Source of the DNA: Liolophura sinensis
Lineage: Eukaryota; Mollusca; Polyplacophora; Chitonida; Chitonidae
Direction of reading: 5' to 3'
Length of the DNA stretch: 64,000 bases
Assembly (NCBI RefSeq): GCF_032854445.1
Contig: NC_088300.1
Span: 15,717,191-15,781,190, forward strand
In this document: positions 24,801-34,984 of the stretch, piece by piece
Numbering within the stretch: position 1 is the first letter of the stretch
Layout: each line of letters begins with the position of its first letter
Program-made: the position numbers and the translations under genes
Notes under the pieces: model-generated
The model's input: only the letters and a program-made list of their open reading frames with translations
Told to the model about the DNA's origin: nothing
The model's database searches: none

Positions 24801-26300
24801 TAACTGGGAGAAATGGACACAGACCCCCATTACAACTTCCGTGTACGAATGTAATTCTGTGTATTTTAGGGTGTAAAGTATTTTTTTGCTGCCAGCCTGC
24901 CGTTTTCGGTGTACAGGTGCATGCTTGGTATCAGAATGCAGGAAAATAAGCTTTGGGCAGGTATGAGTTTTACTGATGAAATGTGAAATTCTGGGCGAGA
25001 GGACACGCCTCTTGGCGTTGCAAGGCACCCCTCCCAGCTGCCGGCTTAGAAAGGTCCAGATTTTGATGGTCAACCTATGTGAAGATTTTAATGGCTTCTT
25101 TCTCACAGGCTGTGTCAGGAATGCACCAAAGCTTACTGGCCACGGAATGTTTGGGGCTGAGCTACAGCGCTAAACGTTAACATTGTCTCTTATGGAAAAT
25201 TAATGGGGGTGTGTGGCCAGCATAAGCGCTATCCATCTCCGGGATACAGGGAATATCCTTTTATAGTCTAGTGGTAGAGTCGAGGACTGAAAATCCGGAG
25301 GCCGCTGCGTCATTTCCCCATTTGGCATGTCTGGTCACAATATATCTCCGTTTCAGGTCTTAATAAAGACCTGTGTTATATTTTCACCCCGGGAAATTAA
25401 CCCTTAAGGAGTTTTTGGCGTGAAAACGTCTAGTCACTTAGCAAACGTCTGCTTCCCCCAAAACATGAAAATGGATATATGTACAGTGGTGGAAGACTCG
25501 CACATAGATGACTGGTACAAATTAGCTGAGGCGGCGCAAATCCCCGGGAACAAATCCAGGTGGCTAGTATCGTACGTCAGTAGAAAGCAGGCAACTCCTT
25601 GTTATGTGGTTCTGGACTTCATCGAAGTACAACTAATCGCTAAGGACGCAGGTGTTGATAAAGTCTGGTCAACTTGGATGTTAGACAACTGTGGATTTGG
25701 AGTGGTGGCTGATGTTTGTAAATCCTGGAAAGCTTACTTGTTAAAACACCAGAGTCCTCACAAGCACAAACCAAACGGAACAAATATCTTCACCTGTCGC
25801 CAAGATAACGCCACCAAAATAACTAATTTAGAATGTTAAGACAAGGAAGAAAGTGATAATGGCGCGTCATCTGACTTTGTTACTGTCGCAACCAACATTG
25901 GTAGCTCTTCATCAACCACAACAGCTGTTGGAAAATGCAGTGCTTATGAAAGCATAAACGATGAGCAGACTTTCAGCTGGTTATGTGCAAATATTTTTTT
26001 TTATTGTTGTAAAACGTTAAAATTGTGCATAATGTACACACGGACATTATGTGTATTTACAATTGAATATAAATGATTAGTTCCCATAGTTATTATATGC
26101 ATATGTAATGTTACAACTCCTTATGTATAACATGTAAGAACTGTTTTGGTAGATATTAAAATGCACTGTTTGTCGATAGGATTTCCAGCTATACGTATTC
26201 TTATAACCTAACATTTACCTGCGCACCAATGGTATGACAGTCCTTATGAATATGCATGTCATATCATCTCGTCCAAGTAAAGGAGAGTTCAATAGCTTCC
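21870..26300 (+). pseudogene. Broken tandem duplicate of the UNC5-like gene
   Basis: The order of homologous blocks matches the gene at 15.8-19.6 kb. ZU5 plus UPA start lies at 21880-22465, UPA part 2 at 22937-23080, UPA part 3 at 23568-23760, the death domain at 25390-25839 and a UTR block at 26235-26300. Intron positions and acceptors (TTTTTGCAG, TTTTTTTCAG) are kept, so this is a DNA duplication and not a retrocopy. Lesions: frame changes in the first ZU5 strand around 21950-22000, an in-frame TAA at 22970-22972, a GAA-to-TAA change at 23583-23585, and a poly-T expansion at 23631-23643. No transmembrane exon copy was seen. The death-domain frame alone is still open. I call it a pseudogene. 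A transcript from its intact parts cannot be excluded. Confidence 0.85.
25435..25839 (+). pseudogene. Open death-domain remnant within the duplicate
   Basis: The frame encodes NVCFPQNMKMDICTVVEDSH, then DWYKLAEAAQIPGNKSRWLV, then PCYVVLDFIEVQLIAKDAGV. It parallels the death domain at 17555-17870 and stops at 25837-25839, soon after the domain, so it lacks the parent's long tail. There is no obvious acceptor directly before it. This is the best-preserved part of the duplicate. Confidence 0.75.
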
Positions 26301-26484
26301 CATATTTTTGGTGTCTAACGCCACAATCAAAAATATTTCTCTTAAACGACATAATGATAAGCTGTGAGAATCATGAAACTTAAAAAAGATAACGGTAGTC
26401 TCACCTGATAAACATGCATCATCAACATATAACACACGCACTGTTATAACATGTATGTTATGTATGCATGAGTTTCTACGTCGT

Positions 26485-26765
26485 ACTTCGCAACTTTTCA
26501 GCCACATGACGACGAGGAATAATTAGGTGTTTGTATGGACACTGTGTCTTCTTGTGACACAGCGAGTGAATGCCGCCAAATCGTTGCCGTCCCTGAAGGC
26601 ATAACACAAAATGCCGGAGATACAAGGCACCTCACCTTGTCACATTATACTGACAACAAGCCAACCAGTTCGGCTTCCTTGCTCTAGCCTCATAGTGCTG
26701 AGCACCAAGCGAGGCAGCAACAAGTACCCTTTTCAAAGTCTTTGGTATGGCCCTACCCGGGTTGA
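26485..26765 (-). mobile_element. SINE-B copy
   Basis: Its tail word ACGTCGTACTTCGCAACTTT and the following CATGACGACGAGGAAT recur at 46378 and, in part, 57540. The CATTATACTGA, CCAACCAGT and CCAAGCGAGG words recur in the copies at 42995 and 46370. No clear duplication of flanks was found. Confidence 0.6.
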
Positions 26766-26769
26766 CTGT

Positions 26770-26882
26770 TATTTATTTATTTGATTGGTGTTTTACGCCA
26801 TACTCAAGAATATTTCACTTATACGACGGCGGCAAACATTATGGTGGGAGGAAACCGGGCAGTGCCTGGGGGAAACCCATGA
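26770..26882 (-). mobile_element. SINE-A fragment
   Basis: ATTTATTTATTTGATTGGTG, TTTTACGCCATACTCAAGAA and GGTGGGAGGAAACCGGGCAG match the other copies. It abuts SINE-B. Confidence 0.85.
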
Positions 26883-27700
26883 GTTGACCTGGATTGACTG
26901 TTAACTCAAAAGATAACAATATTATCGGTAATAAGGATTACACTTTCTGAATGAAATAGATTCTAGTGCTAAATCTGTTCCAGTATCGAACCACCAAATC
27001 GCCAGTAATATTTGTCAACCATCTATACCACTCTACCAACAGTCCTCCCACAAAAATAGGAGGTAAAGTTGACCCGACAGATTACGGCTTACACACATTA
27101 CACCTCTACTTATCAGAAATGACAAAGCTTCCTTGCCCCCATATATCAGATATATCCAACGACGGAAGATGTGTAATAGAAAAAGATTTTAATACCCTGC
27201 TAAAACTGTAAGACGCAAAATGGATCGCTCAAATGATTGGAATTCAGATAGCATATGGTGAGAAATTCTGAACGATAACAATTTTATAGACGAAGAAGTA
27301 TATCTCTTTCAATATATCTATTCACGCCACGTTCTCACACTTTCCATGGAAACTGTATTTGTCGCCGTTCGAACGGGGAAATAACTCTTCTACGACTACA
27401 GCGAAAACTATGCTTTAGTCATCTCCCTTGATGGGACTGATCTCCAAAAGCGCCAGTTTTACAAAGAGCCAGTAAGTGAAGTACATGGTAAAACATAGCT
27501 GGCCATGGTGCATGCGGTGCCACACCTAAACTATCACCACAAATTATCGATGAAACGTTCCCGTGCTAATGTTGTGCGCAAACAATAAAGCCTCTGTTTG
27601 GCGCATCAGAGCGGTAAAAGCGACATGCTACTCGGGCTACTCTGAGTAATACCAGAGAAATACCGCACCAGATTAATCCTATAAGCTCCTAAGATCAGCA
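26883..27700. other. No gene recognised
   Basis: A short frame at 26966-27211 has no recognisable domain. The CCDC97 3' end enters from the right. Confidence 0.4.
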
Positions 27701-27720
27701 TTTAGAATGACAAGATGAAA

Positions 27721-27726
27721 TTTATT
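27721..27726 (-). terminator. Polyadenylation signal of CCDC97
   Basis: AATAAA on the minus strand, 263 bases past the CCDC97 stop codon. It is the first such hexamer I noticed downstream. Confidence 0.55.
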
Positions 27727-27988
27727 AAAATGTTCAATGACAAAGTTACAAGTGACGAAGGATCTTTACAGCTTATAACAGTAAACTCTTCAAAATAATA
27801 GACTCCAGTATACTGTTTGTGAAGAATGCAAAATCAACTCGCAACCAACTCAGGATTCTGTCTAATCAGTTCATATGTACCAAGTTGTATGTATGTGTTG
27901 TTCAGTAACAAGTCACCAACAGATTAACAGAAACAAGGTCACAGTTACAAGTTATCAGTGTCCTTCGCCAAGTACCACTGGATGTTTC

Positions 27989-28109
27989 TCAACCTTTCCC
28001 AACTGTGACTGCATCCATGGACTCTGTGTCGTCATCATCAAAGTACCTCTCCTCTTCATCCTGCTCACGTATCTTCAGAGAATCATAGTCAGTGTTACCG
28101 TCCACCGTA
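27989..28109 (-). CDS. CCDC97: CCDC97 coding exon 4 (last)
   Basis: The acceptor is CTGTTTTGCAG at 28120-28110. The first base completes a split Ser codon (AG|T). The exon encodes TVDGNTDYDSLKIREQDEEE then RYFDDDD and ends TVGKG-stop (27991-27989). Too short to stand out as an open frame, it was found because its start lies inside the 40-bp array. Its sequence past the array unit (LKIREQDEEERYF) is the conserved family C-terminus, so the exon is the source of the array and not a product of it. Confidence 0.88.
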
Positions 28110-31100
28110 CTGCAAAACAGAATCACAGTCAACGTTACCATCCACCGTACTGCAAAACAGAATCACAGTCAACGTTACCATCCACCGAAAAATAGAATCA
28201 TATTTAGTGTTACCGTCCACAGTACTGCAAAATAGAATCATAGTCAACGTTACCGTCCACAGTACTGCAAAACAGAATCATAGTTAGTGTTACCGTCCAC
28301 AGTACTGCAAAATAGAATCATAGTCAGTCTTACCGTCCACAGTACTGCAAAACAGAATCATAGTCAGTGTTACCGTCCACAGTATTGCAAAATAGAATCA
28401 TAGTCAGTGTTACCGTCCACAGTACTGCAAAATAGAATCAGTCAGTGTTACCGTCCACAGTACTGCAAAACAGAATCATAGTCAGTGTTACCGTCCACAG
28501 TATTGCAAAATAGAATCATAGTCAGTGTTACCATTTACAATACTGCAAAACAGAAACATAGTCAGTGTTACCATCCACAATACTGCAAAAACAGAATCAT
28601 AGTCAGTGTTACCATCCACAGTACTGCAAAACAGAATCATAGTCAGTGTTACCGTCCACAGTATTGCAAAATAGAATCACAGTCAGTGTTACCATCCACA
28701 GTACTGCAAAACAGAATCATAGTCAGTGTTACCGTCCACAGTATTGCAAAATAGAATCATAGTCAGTGTTACCATCCACAATACTGCAAAACAGAATCAT
28801 AGTCAGTGTTACCATCCACAATACTGCAAAACAGAAACATAGTCAGTGTTACCATCCACAATACTGCAAAACAGAATCATAGTCACAATTAACTTCCACA
28901 ATATTGCAGAATAGAATGACAGGATACCATCCACAGTACTGCTAAATAGAATCATAGTCAGTGTTACCGTCCACAGTACTGCAAAACAGAATCATAGTCA
29001 ATGTTACCGTCCACAGTATTGCAAAATAGAATCAGTCAGTGTTACCATCCACAGTACTGCAAAATAGAATCATGGTCAGTGTTACTGTCCACAGTACTGC
29101 AAAACAGAATCATAGTCAGTGTTACCGTCCACAGTATTGCAAAATAGAATCATAGTCAGTGTTACCATCCACAATACTGCAAAACAGAAACATAGTCGGT
29201 GTTACCATCCACAATACTGCAAAACAGAATCATAGTCAGTGTTACCATCCACAATACTGCAAAACAGAAACATAGTCAGTGTTACCATCCACAATACTGC
29301 AAAAGAGGATCATAGTCACAATTAACTTCCACAATACTGCAGAATAGAATGACAGGATACTGTCCCCCATGCTGCAAAACAGAATCACAGTCAGTGTTAC
29401 CATCCATGTACTGCAAAATAGAATCATAGTCAGTGTTACCATCCACAATACTGCAAAACAGAATCATAGTCACAGTTAACTTCCACAATACTGCAGAATA
29501 GAATGACAGGATACTGTCCACCGTACTGCAAAATAGAATCATAGTCAGTGTTACTGTCCACAGTACTGCAAAACAGAATCATAGTGTTACCATCCATGTA
29601 CTGCAAAATAGAATCATAGTCAGTGTTACTGTCCACAGTACTGCAAAATAGAATCATAGTGTTACCGTCCATGTACTGCAAAATAGAATCATAGTCAGTG
29701 TTACCATCCACAATACTGCAAAACAGAATCATAGTCACAGTTAACTTTCACAATACTGCAGAACAGAATGACAGGACATTATTGACATTATTGCAAAACA
29801 GAATGACATCATCCACAGTACTGCAAAATAGAGCGACACATCCAGTGTTACAGTCCACAGTATTGCAAAGTAGAATCATAGTCATTGTTAACTTCTACAG
29901 TACTGCAATATAGAGTGACAGGACACCGTCAACAGTACTGCAAAATAGTATGACATATCCAGTGTTAACGTAGACTGTATTGCAAAATAAAAAGACATAC
30001 TCATTGTTACCGTTCACAGAAATGCAAAATATAATCATAGTCACAGTTAATGGCAGTCAAGTTTGTGGGTGGAAACCATAGAGCCTATAGTATACTACTG
30101 CCCTCTGAAATATACAATGGACCTTATTATGAGACCATCTGACTCCTCAGCTATGGCATCAAGAGCTTAATTCGAACACACTACATGTAACCCACTACTA
30201 ACTGTCAAACTGTCTATCCTGTCCACTGATGAACCTCTCCTGTACTTACGTTGCTTATTAAAATACCTCAGACAACGCCTACATGCAACCTACCAGCACT
30301 CAAACTGTCTATCCTGTCCACTAATGAACCTCTCCTGTACTCAAGGTGTTTCTCAGAATACATCAGACAACACCTACAACACACACCTGTAGTCAACCCG
30401 TCTACCCTGTCCACTGAGCCTCTCCTGTACTTAAGGTGTTTCTCAAAATATCTCAGACAACACCTAATGTAACCCCACTGTACTCAAACTGTTTATCTTT
30501 GTCCACTTATGAACCTCTCCTGTACCTAAGGTGTTTCTCAGAACACCTCTGACAACACCTGCATGTGCCCCTACCTGTAGTCAAACTGTTTATCCTGGCC
30601 ACTAATTAACCTTTCCTGAACTCAAGATATTTCTCACAATACATCAGACAACACCTACATGCAACCCACCTGTAGTCAAACTGTCTATCCTGTCCACTGA
30701 TGAACCTCTCCTGCATAATGTGCAGAAACTCTTCTCTAAGCAACCGTTTTTCATCTGCAGAAATCTGCGGCTGATCACCTCCTTCATTTTCTGGGAAAAA
30801 AAAAATCAATTTAAAGGGAAGGATGAAAAAGAAGTTAATCAAACCAAAGAACTTATTCCATTAAGTCAGTGTTGTTAATAAACTGAAATACATGTAAGGA
30901 TATCAAGAATCAGAAACAGTTATCAAAAGGTTAGATTTACTTCTTTAGATCTTATCTTACCTTATGTTTTTTTTTCTGACAGACTGATCACCACATTACA
31001 TTAAGAAATAATTAAACGAACATTACAACTTCTATCTGTTTGCAGCAGTAAAACTAGAAGCGGACTGCTGTCAAAGTAACTTCAATAATGCAGTATCAAA

Positions 31101-34100
31101 CATGTCTTTTAATCGTGAATGATTTGTTTGGCCACGGGATCTGCCATGGTTAATGGAACATGCAAATAAAACGAACAGGCAAAACAAGGTTCATGTAAGG
31201 TCAGTGGAACCAGCTGCTGTCTCAGGTTTACAGAGGAGTAACTTACACCTGATTTTTTAAGAAATTGATGACATTACAGCATTTTTGATTTTCTCAAAGT
31301 GCACAAGTTTGCTCTCTTTGAACTGTGATATCTAAGTTATGGAACATGAGGAAAATAAAAAGGTTCACTTTTTAAACTTTACATTGTATGTGGTATATTT
31401 CATTGGTGCATATATGCATTTGGTCTACTGTTTCTTTTGGTTTTAATGGACTCAAACCAGTAAAGAAGATGGGGACTAAAGGACTCAAACCAATAAAGCA
31501 GATAGAGACGGAGAGACTCAAACCAGTAAAGAAGATGGGGACTAAAGGACTCAAACCAGTAAAGCAGATAGAGACAGAGAGACTCAAACCAGTAAAGCAA
31601 ATGGGGACTAAAGGACTCAAACCAGTAAAGCAAATAAGGACTGAGAAATTCCAGTCAGTAAAGAAGATGAGGACTGAGAGTCTCACACCAGTTACCAAAT
31701 ATGGGATGAGAGACTCAAACCAGTAAAGCAAATAAGGACTGAGAAAATCCAGTCAGTAAAGAAGATGGGGACTGAGAGTCTCACACCAGTTACCAAATAC
31801 GGGATGAGCGACTCAAACCAGTAAAGCAAATAAGGACTGAGAAAATCCAGTCAGTAAAGAAGGTGGGGACTGAGAGTCTCACACCAGTTACCAAATACGG
31901 GATGAGAGACTCAAACCAGTAAAGCAAATAAGGACTGAGAAAATCCAGTCAGTAATGAAGATGGGGACAGAGAGTCTCACACCAGTTACCAAATACGGGA
32001 TGAGCGACTCAAACCAGTAAAGCAAATAAGGACTGAGAAAATCCAGTCAGTAATGAAGATGGGGACTGAGAGTCTCACACCAGTTACCAAATATGGGATG
32101 AGCGACTCAAACCAGTAAAGCAAATAAGGACTGAGAAAATCCAGTCAGTAATGAAGATGGGGACTGAGAGTCTCACACCAGTTACCAAAAACGGGATGAG
32201 CGACTCAAACCAGTAAAGCAAATAAGGACTGAGAAAATCCAGTCAGTAATGAAGATGGGGACTGAGAGTCTCACACCAGTTACCAAATACGGGATGAGCG
32301 ACTCAAACCAGTAAAGCAAATAAGGACTGAGAAAATCCAGTCAGTAAAGAAGATGGGGACTGAGAGTCTCACACCAGTTACCAAATACAGGATGAGCGAC
32401 TGAAACCAGTAAAGCAAATAAGGACTGAGAAAATCTAGTCAGTAAAGAAGGTGGGGACTGAGAGTCTCACACCAGTTACCAAATACGGGATGAGCAACTC
32501 AAACCAGTAAAGCAAATAAGGACTGAGAAAATCCAGTCAGTAATGAAGATGGGGACTGAGAGTCTCACACCAGTTACCAAATATGGGATGAGAGACTCAA
32601 ACCAGTAAAGCAAATAAGGACTGAGAAAATCCAGTCAGTAATGAAGATGGGGACTGAGAGTCTCACACCAGTTACCAAATACGGGATAAGTGACTCAAAC
32701 CAGTAAAGCAAATAAGGACTGAGAAAATCCAGTCAGTAAAGAAGACGGGGACTGAGAGTCTCACACCAGTTACCAAATACGGGATAAGTGACTCAAACCA
32801 GTAAAGCAAATAAGGACTGAGAAAATCCAGTCAGTAAAGAAAATGGGGACTGAGAGTCTCAAACCTGTAAGCAGATGAGGACTGAGAGAATCAAACCAGT
32901 AAAGCAGATAAGGACGGTGAGACTCAAACAAGTTACCAGTTTAGGACGACGAGACTCAAACTAATAAGCAGATGAAGACAGAGAGACTCCAACCACCTGA
33001 GAGATTCATCAATTGAGCAAGTGTGGTAAGAGAAACTTACCTGCCTGTGTACAGTCGTCCTGGCGCATCCCCTCCTCCACACCCTCATCTTCTTCATCAC
33101 TGTCTGATTCCTCCTCCTCCTCCTCTTGACCCTCCTGTCAAAACACAACTTGTTTAATCAAAAGCAACATGCCAACGCATGTTATCATTCCAGTAACTTC
33201 AATGAAAAGGATTAAGAAAAAACTGCAAAATGTTCTGGTCATCATAGAGGATTTAAGTCTGCTTAGAGGATTTATAGGAAAAGATCTCTAAAAATCAAAA
33301 CAGGCATCACAGGAAGTTTATCCAACTCTAATCGCAACACTGAATGTTGGAATAACTCTTTTTACCCATGAATAAAAGATTACTGAAATAATGTTTCCAA
33401 AATTCCTTCTTTCTGGTGAACATTAGAAAAAATAGTGATGTGATGTGATGTCAGAGGTCCTAGATACCATCAGTATGGCTCATAAAGCCCACCACAGTAT
33501 TCACATATTTGAATGCCTTTAAAAAAACCTGGAAAAATATATGAAATCATTTTCACGCATAGTTTCAATATGATGAATCTTACTTCATATTTAGAGGATT
33601 TCACTCTAGTAAGAGAATTTAACTCTAATTAAAAAAATCTTACCTCCATATCCCGCAAGTTCCTATATAATTGGTTTTCTTCTTGTTGAGACAAATGTTT
33701 CATCAGAATATTAGAAAAGCTTAGATCTGATTTGTCAATTTCAGCCTGTCTTTCCTGTTCAGTCAAATGCTGCCCTATCATCTGTTCATACAAATATGGA
33801 TCCCTCCACTTCATTTCTGCATCACTGAAATATTCACCACATTCCACCATGCTCTTCATTGCCTGAAAACGACGATTTTTGACAGTCAATTTGTTTTTAG
33901 TTGAATTTAGCCTGTCTGAAATTTGTGTCAAATAGAAATCAATTTCATAGTTTCCTTTCAGAGGACTGAAGTATTCCAAGTCTTCACCCACAAGGAATTT
34001 GCAGTATCTTGACAGGAAGGTCACAGGGTTTTTCTCCAATATTGCTGAAGCAATACTTGACTTTTCCTCCAATGTTAGCTCAGGATCTCCTCTCTGCTGA

Positions 34101-34237
34101 TGTTTAAAGTGTGCATCCGTCTGGCACAGCCTTTCCAGCATTTGTTCACGCACCTCAATCCTCTGTAATTCACTAGAAACAGCTGCCATGGAAACAGACT
34201 CTTTTTCCAAGTTATCATCACTGTCTGCTCCTGCCAT
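27989..34237 (-). CDS. CCDC97: CCDC97, coiled-coil domain-containing protein 97 (4 coding exons, 309 aa)
   Basis: Joined on the minus strand the exons are 34237-33644, 33134-33041, 30790-30670 and 28109-27989. They have AG/GT sites throughout and consistent phases (0, 1, 2). Features in order: a helical N-terminus, a conserved block FLSRYCKFL plus NYEIDFYL (residues 74-103), KNRRFQAMKSMVECGEYFS (120-138), RDPYLYEQMIGQ (145-156), an acidic Glu/Asp run (~200-220), RLLREEFLHIMQERF, GQDRQFDYS, and the C-terminal DEEERYFDDDD. These match the CCDC97 (DUF2052-type) family as I remember it, and the length is close to the vertebrate protein. The protein is nuclear in vertebrates, and interaction surveys link it to the SF3B/U2 snRNP; I recall this but cannot verify it here. 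The introns hold three tandem arrays, two built from the gene's own splice sites. Confidence 0.9.
28081..30040 (-). repeat. 40-bp tandem array made of CCDC97 intron-3 acceptor plus exon-4 start (~48 copies)
   Basis: On the minus strand each unit is CTGTTTTGCAG followed by 29 nt equal to the start of exon 4 (T-ACN-GTG-GAC-GGT-AAC-ACT-GAC-TAT-GAT-T). The first unit, 28081-28120, is the real intron/exon junction. The rest run head to tail into the intron. By eye about 48 units are present. About three quarters keep the AG and the others read TGCAA. Units past 29750 are degenerate and some have internal deletions (for example 29580-29605, 29660-29680). Open frames across the array are periodic artefacts. 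Confidence 0.93.
30184..30716 (-). repeat. ~95-bp tandem array carrying the CCDC97 exon-3 end and, in some units, its donor (~5 copies + source)
   Basis: On the minus strand the units contain the exon-3 3' end (CAGGAGAGGTTCATCAGTGG, then ACAGGATAGACAGTTTGA) followed by intron sequence with AGGTGTTGTCTGA. The true exon end is at 30670. Diverged copies start near 30624, 30528, 30434, 30340 and 30244. The unit ending at 30575 keeps CTACAG|GTAGGG and that at 30387 keeps CTACAG|GTGTGT. The array sits at the 5' end of the same intron whose 3' end is the 40-bp array. Confidence 0.85.
30670..30790 (-). CDS. CCDC97: CCDC97 coding exon 3
   Basis: The acceptor is TTTTTTTTTTTCCCAG and the donor is GACTACAG|GTGGGT. 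The exon has 121 nt in phases 1 and 2 and encodes NEGGDQPQISADEKRLLREE then FLHIMQERFISGQDRQFDY. The last ~47 nt are the source of the 95-bp array. Confidence 0.9.
31300..31447 (+). repeat. Dispersed repeat family C, 3' part
   Basis: TTTGAACTGTGATATCTAAG, then TATGTGGTATATTTCATTGG and TGCATATATGCATTTGGTCT, resemble 45345-45470 and, more weakly, 56420-56545. It ends at TTTTAATGGACT, exactly where the intron-2 minisatellite starts. Confidence 0.5.
31448..32990. repeat. CCDC97 intron-2 minisatellite: 33-bp monomers grading into a 98-bp higher-order repeat
   Basis: From 31448 to about 31650 there are about six 33-bp monomers (GGACTCAAACCAGTAAAGAA, then GATGGGGACTAAA). From about 31650 to 32850 a 98-bp trimer repeats about twelve times. 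Its three sub-units carry AAACCAGTAAAGCAAATAAG, AAAATCCAGTCAGTAATGAA and GTCTCACACCAGTTACCAAA. From 32850 to 32990 single diverged monomers return. Long frames on both strands in the 33-bp part are artefacts of a period divisible by three. Confidence 0.93.
33041..33134 (-). CDS. CCDC97: CCDC97 coding exon 2 (acidic)
   Basis: The acceptor is GTTTTGACAG and the donor is CAGGCAG|GTAAGT. The exon has 94 nt. It encodes EGQEEEEEESDSDEEDEGVE then EGMRQDDCTQA, the acidic stretch between the two conserved blocks. Confidence 0.88.
33644..34237 (-). CDS. CCDC97: CCDC97 coding exon 1
   Basis: The exon has 198 codons from ATG (34237-34235) to ATGGAG|GTAAGA. An acceptor-like ATTTTCAG ends at 34252, 14 bases before the ATG, so a separate 5' UTR exon is likely. 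A second Met at codon 17 is a possible alternative start. Confidence 0.9.
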
Positions 34238-34984
34238 TCTGATTAAAATTTCTGAAAATAAAAAAAAAAGAAACTGTAAGTGATCTTACCTAATTTTAAC
34301 AGAATCTATACACACAAAACCTGTTATGTTACAGATATATTCATTTATCTGATTGCTGTCTAACCCCTCACTCAAGAATTTTTCAGTATTATAGGTGAAG
34401 GTATAAACCACTGACCCTTGGTTTGCTAGCGAGAATTTATGCATGTTTATTCATTTCAATAAACAACACACTAGCCTTGGAGTACATTTACCCACACAAT
34501 ACTACCTGGGCGTCTTCTGGGCTTTAACATGAGACATGAGATGAATGAATGATAATCATCTGTCAAATGGTCATCAGTTGTCACCTTATAAGTCACCGCT
34601 CCAACAAACTGGTGAAGCTAATTTTCTCATTATTACCACCGATGTTTGCTGTTTTCCGCCCTTTGCAACTTTTTCAAAATGGGTGGATGCTTGTACAACT
34701 GTTGGCCCTACGTCTGTAACGCGGGTGACTGACACTCTATTCTGATCTATACAGTGTAAACACGGTTACTAGATGACGAAAACTGGTCACCTGATGCGAT
34801 TTACTGTGGCCAGGACTAATGCAATACAACATTACTTACAGCATAATATGGACTGCATAAACGATGACAAATTTTGCTTCACCGGATCCTAAAGCTACAA
34901 AGTGGAATGTCAGATAAGCAGATGTGCCGTAGACAAGGTGTCTCCAAAGTATATTTTAGTCGTTCTCCCTACACCTTCACAAGG

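Noticed and set aside
25262-25335. tRNA-Phe-like sequence (TAGTCTAGTGGTAGAG, CTGAAAATC)
   Set aside because: The B-box and stems do not hold. It is likely a decayed tRNA-derived repeat inside the receptor duplicate.
28485-28754. Open frame with a repeating peptide (and its minus-strand counterparts at 29242-29738)
   Set aside because: It is a by-product of the 40-bp array. The only coding part is the first unit, which is the start of CCDC97 exon 4.
31388-31731. Long frames on both strands with 11-residue periodicity
   Set aside because: They come from the 33-bp minisatellite, whose period is divisible by three. They lie in CCDC97 intron 2 and end where the 98-bp form begins.
28081-32990. 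CRISPR-like regular arrays
   Set aside because: They are contiguous tandem repeats with no unique spacers, in introns of an animal gene.
32933-33148. Arg-rich minus-strand frame over CCDC97 exon 2
   Set aside because: It is a different frame of the same exon. The acidic frame joins in phase to exons 1 and 3 and fits the family.
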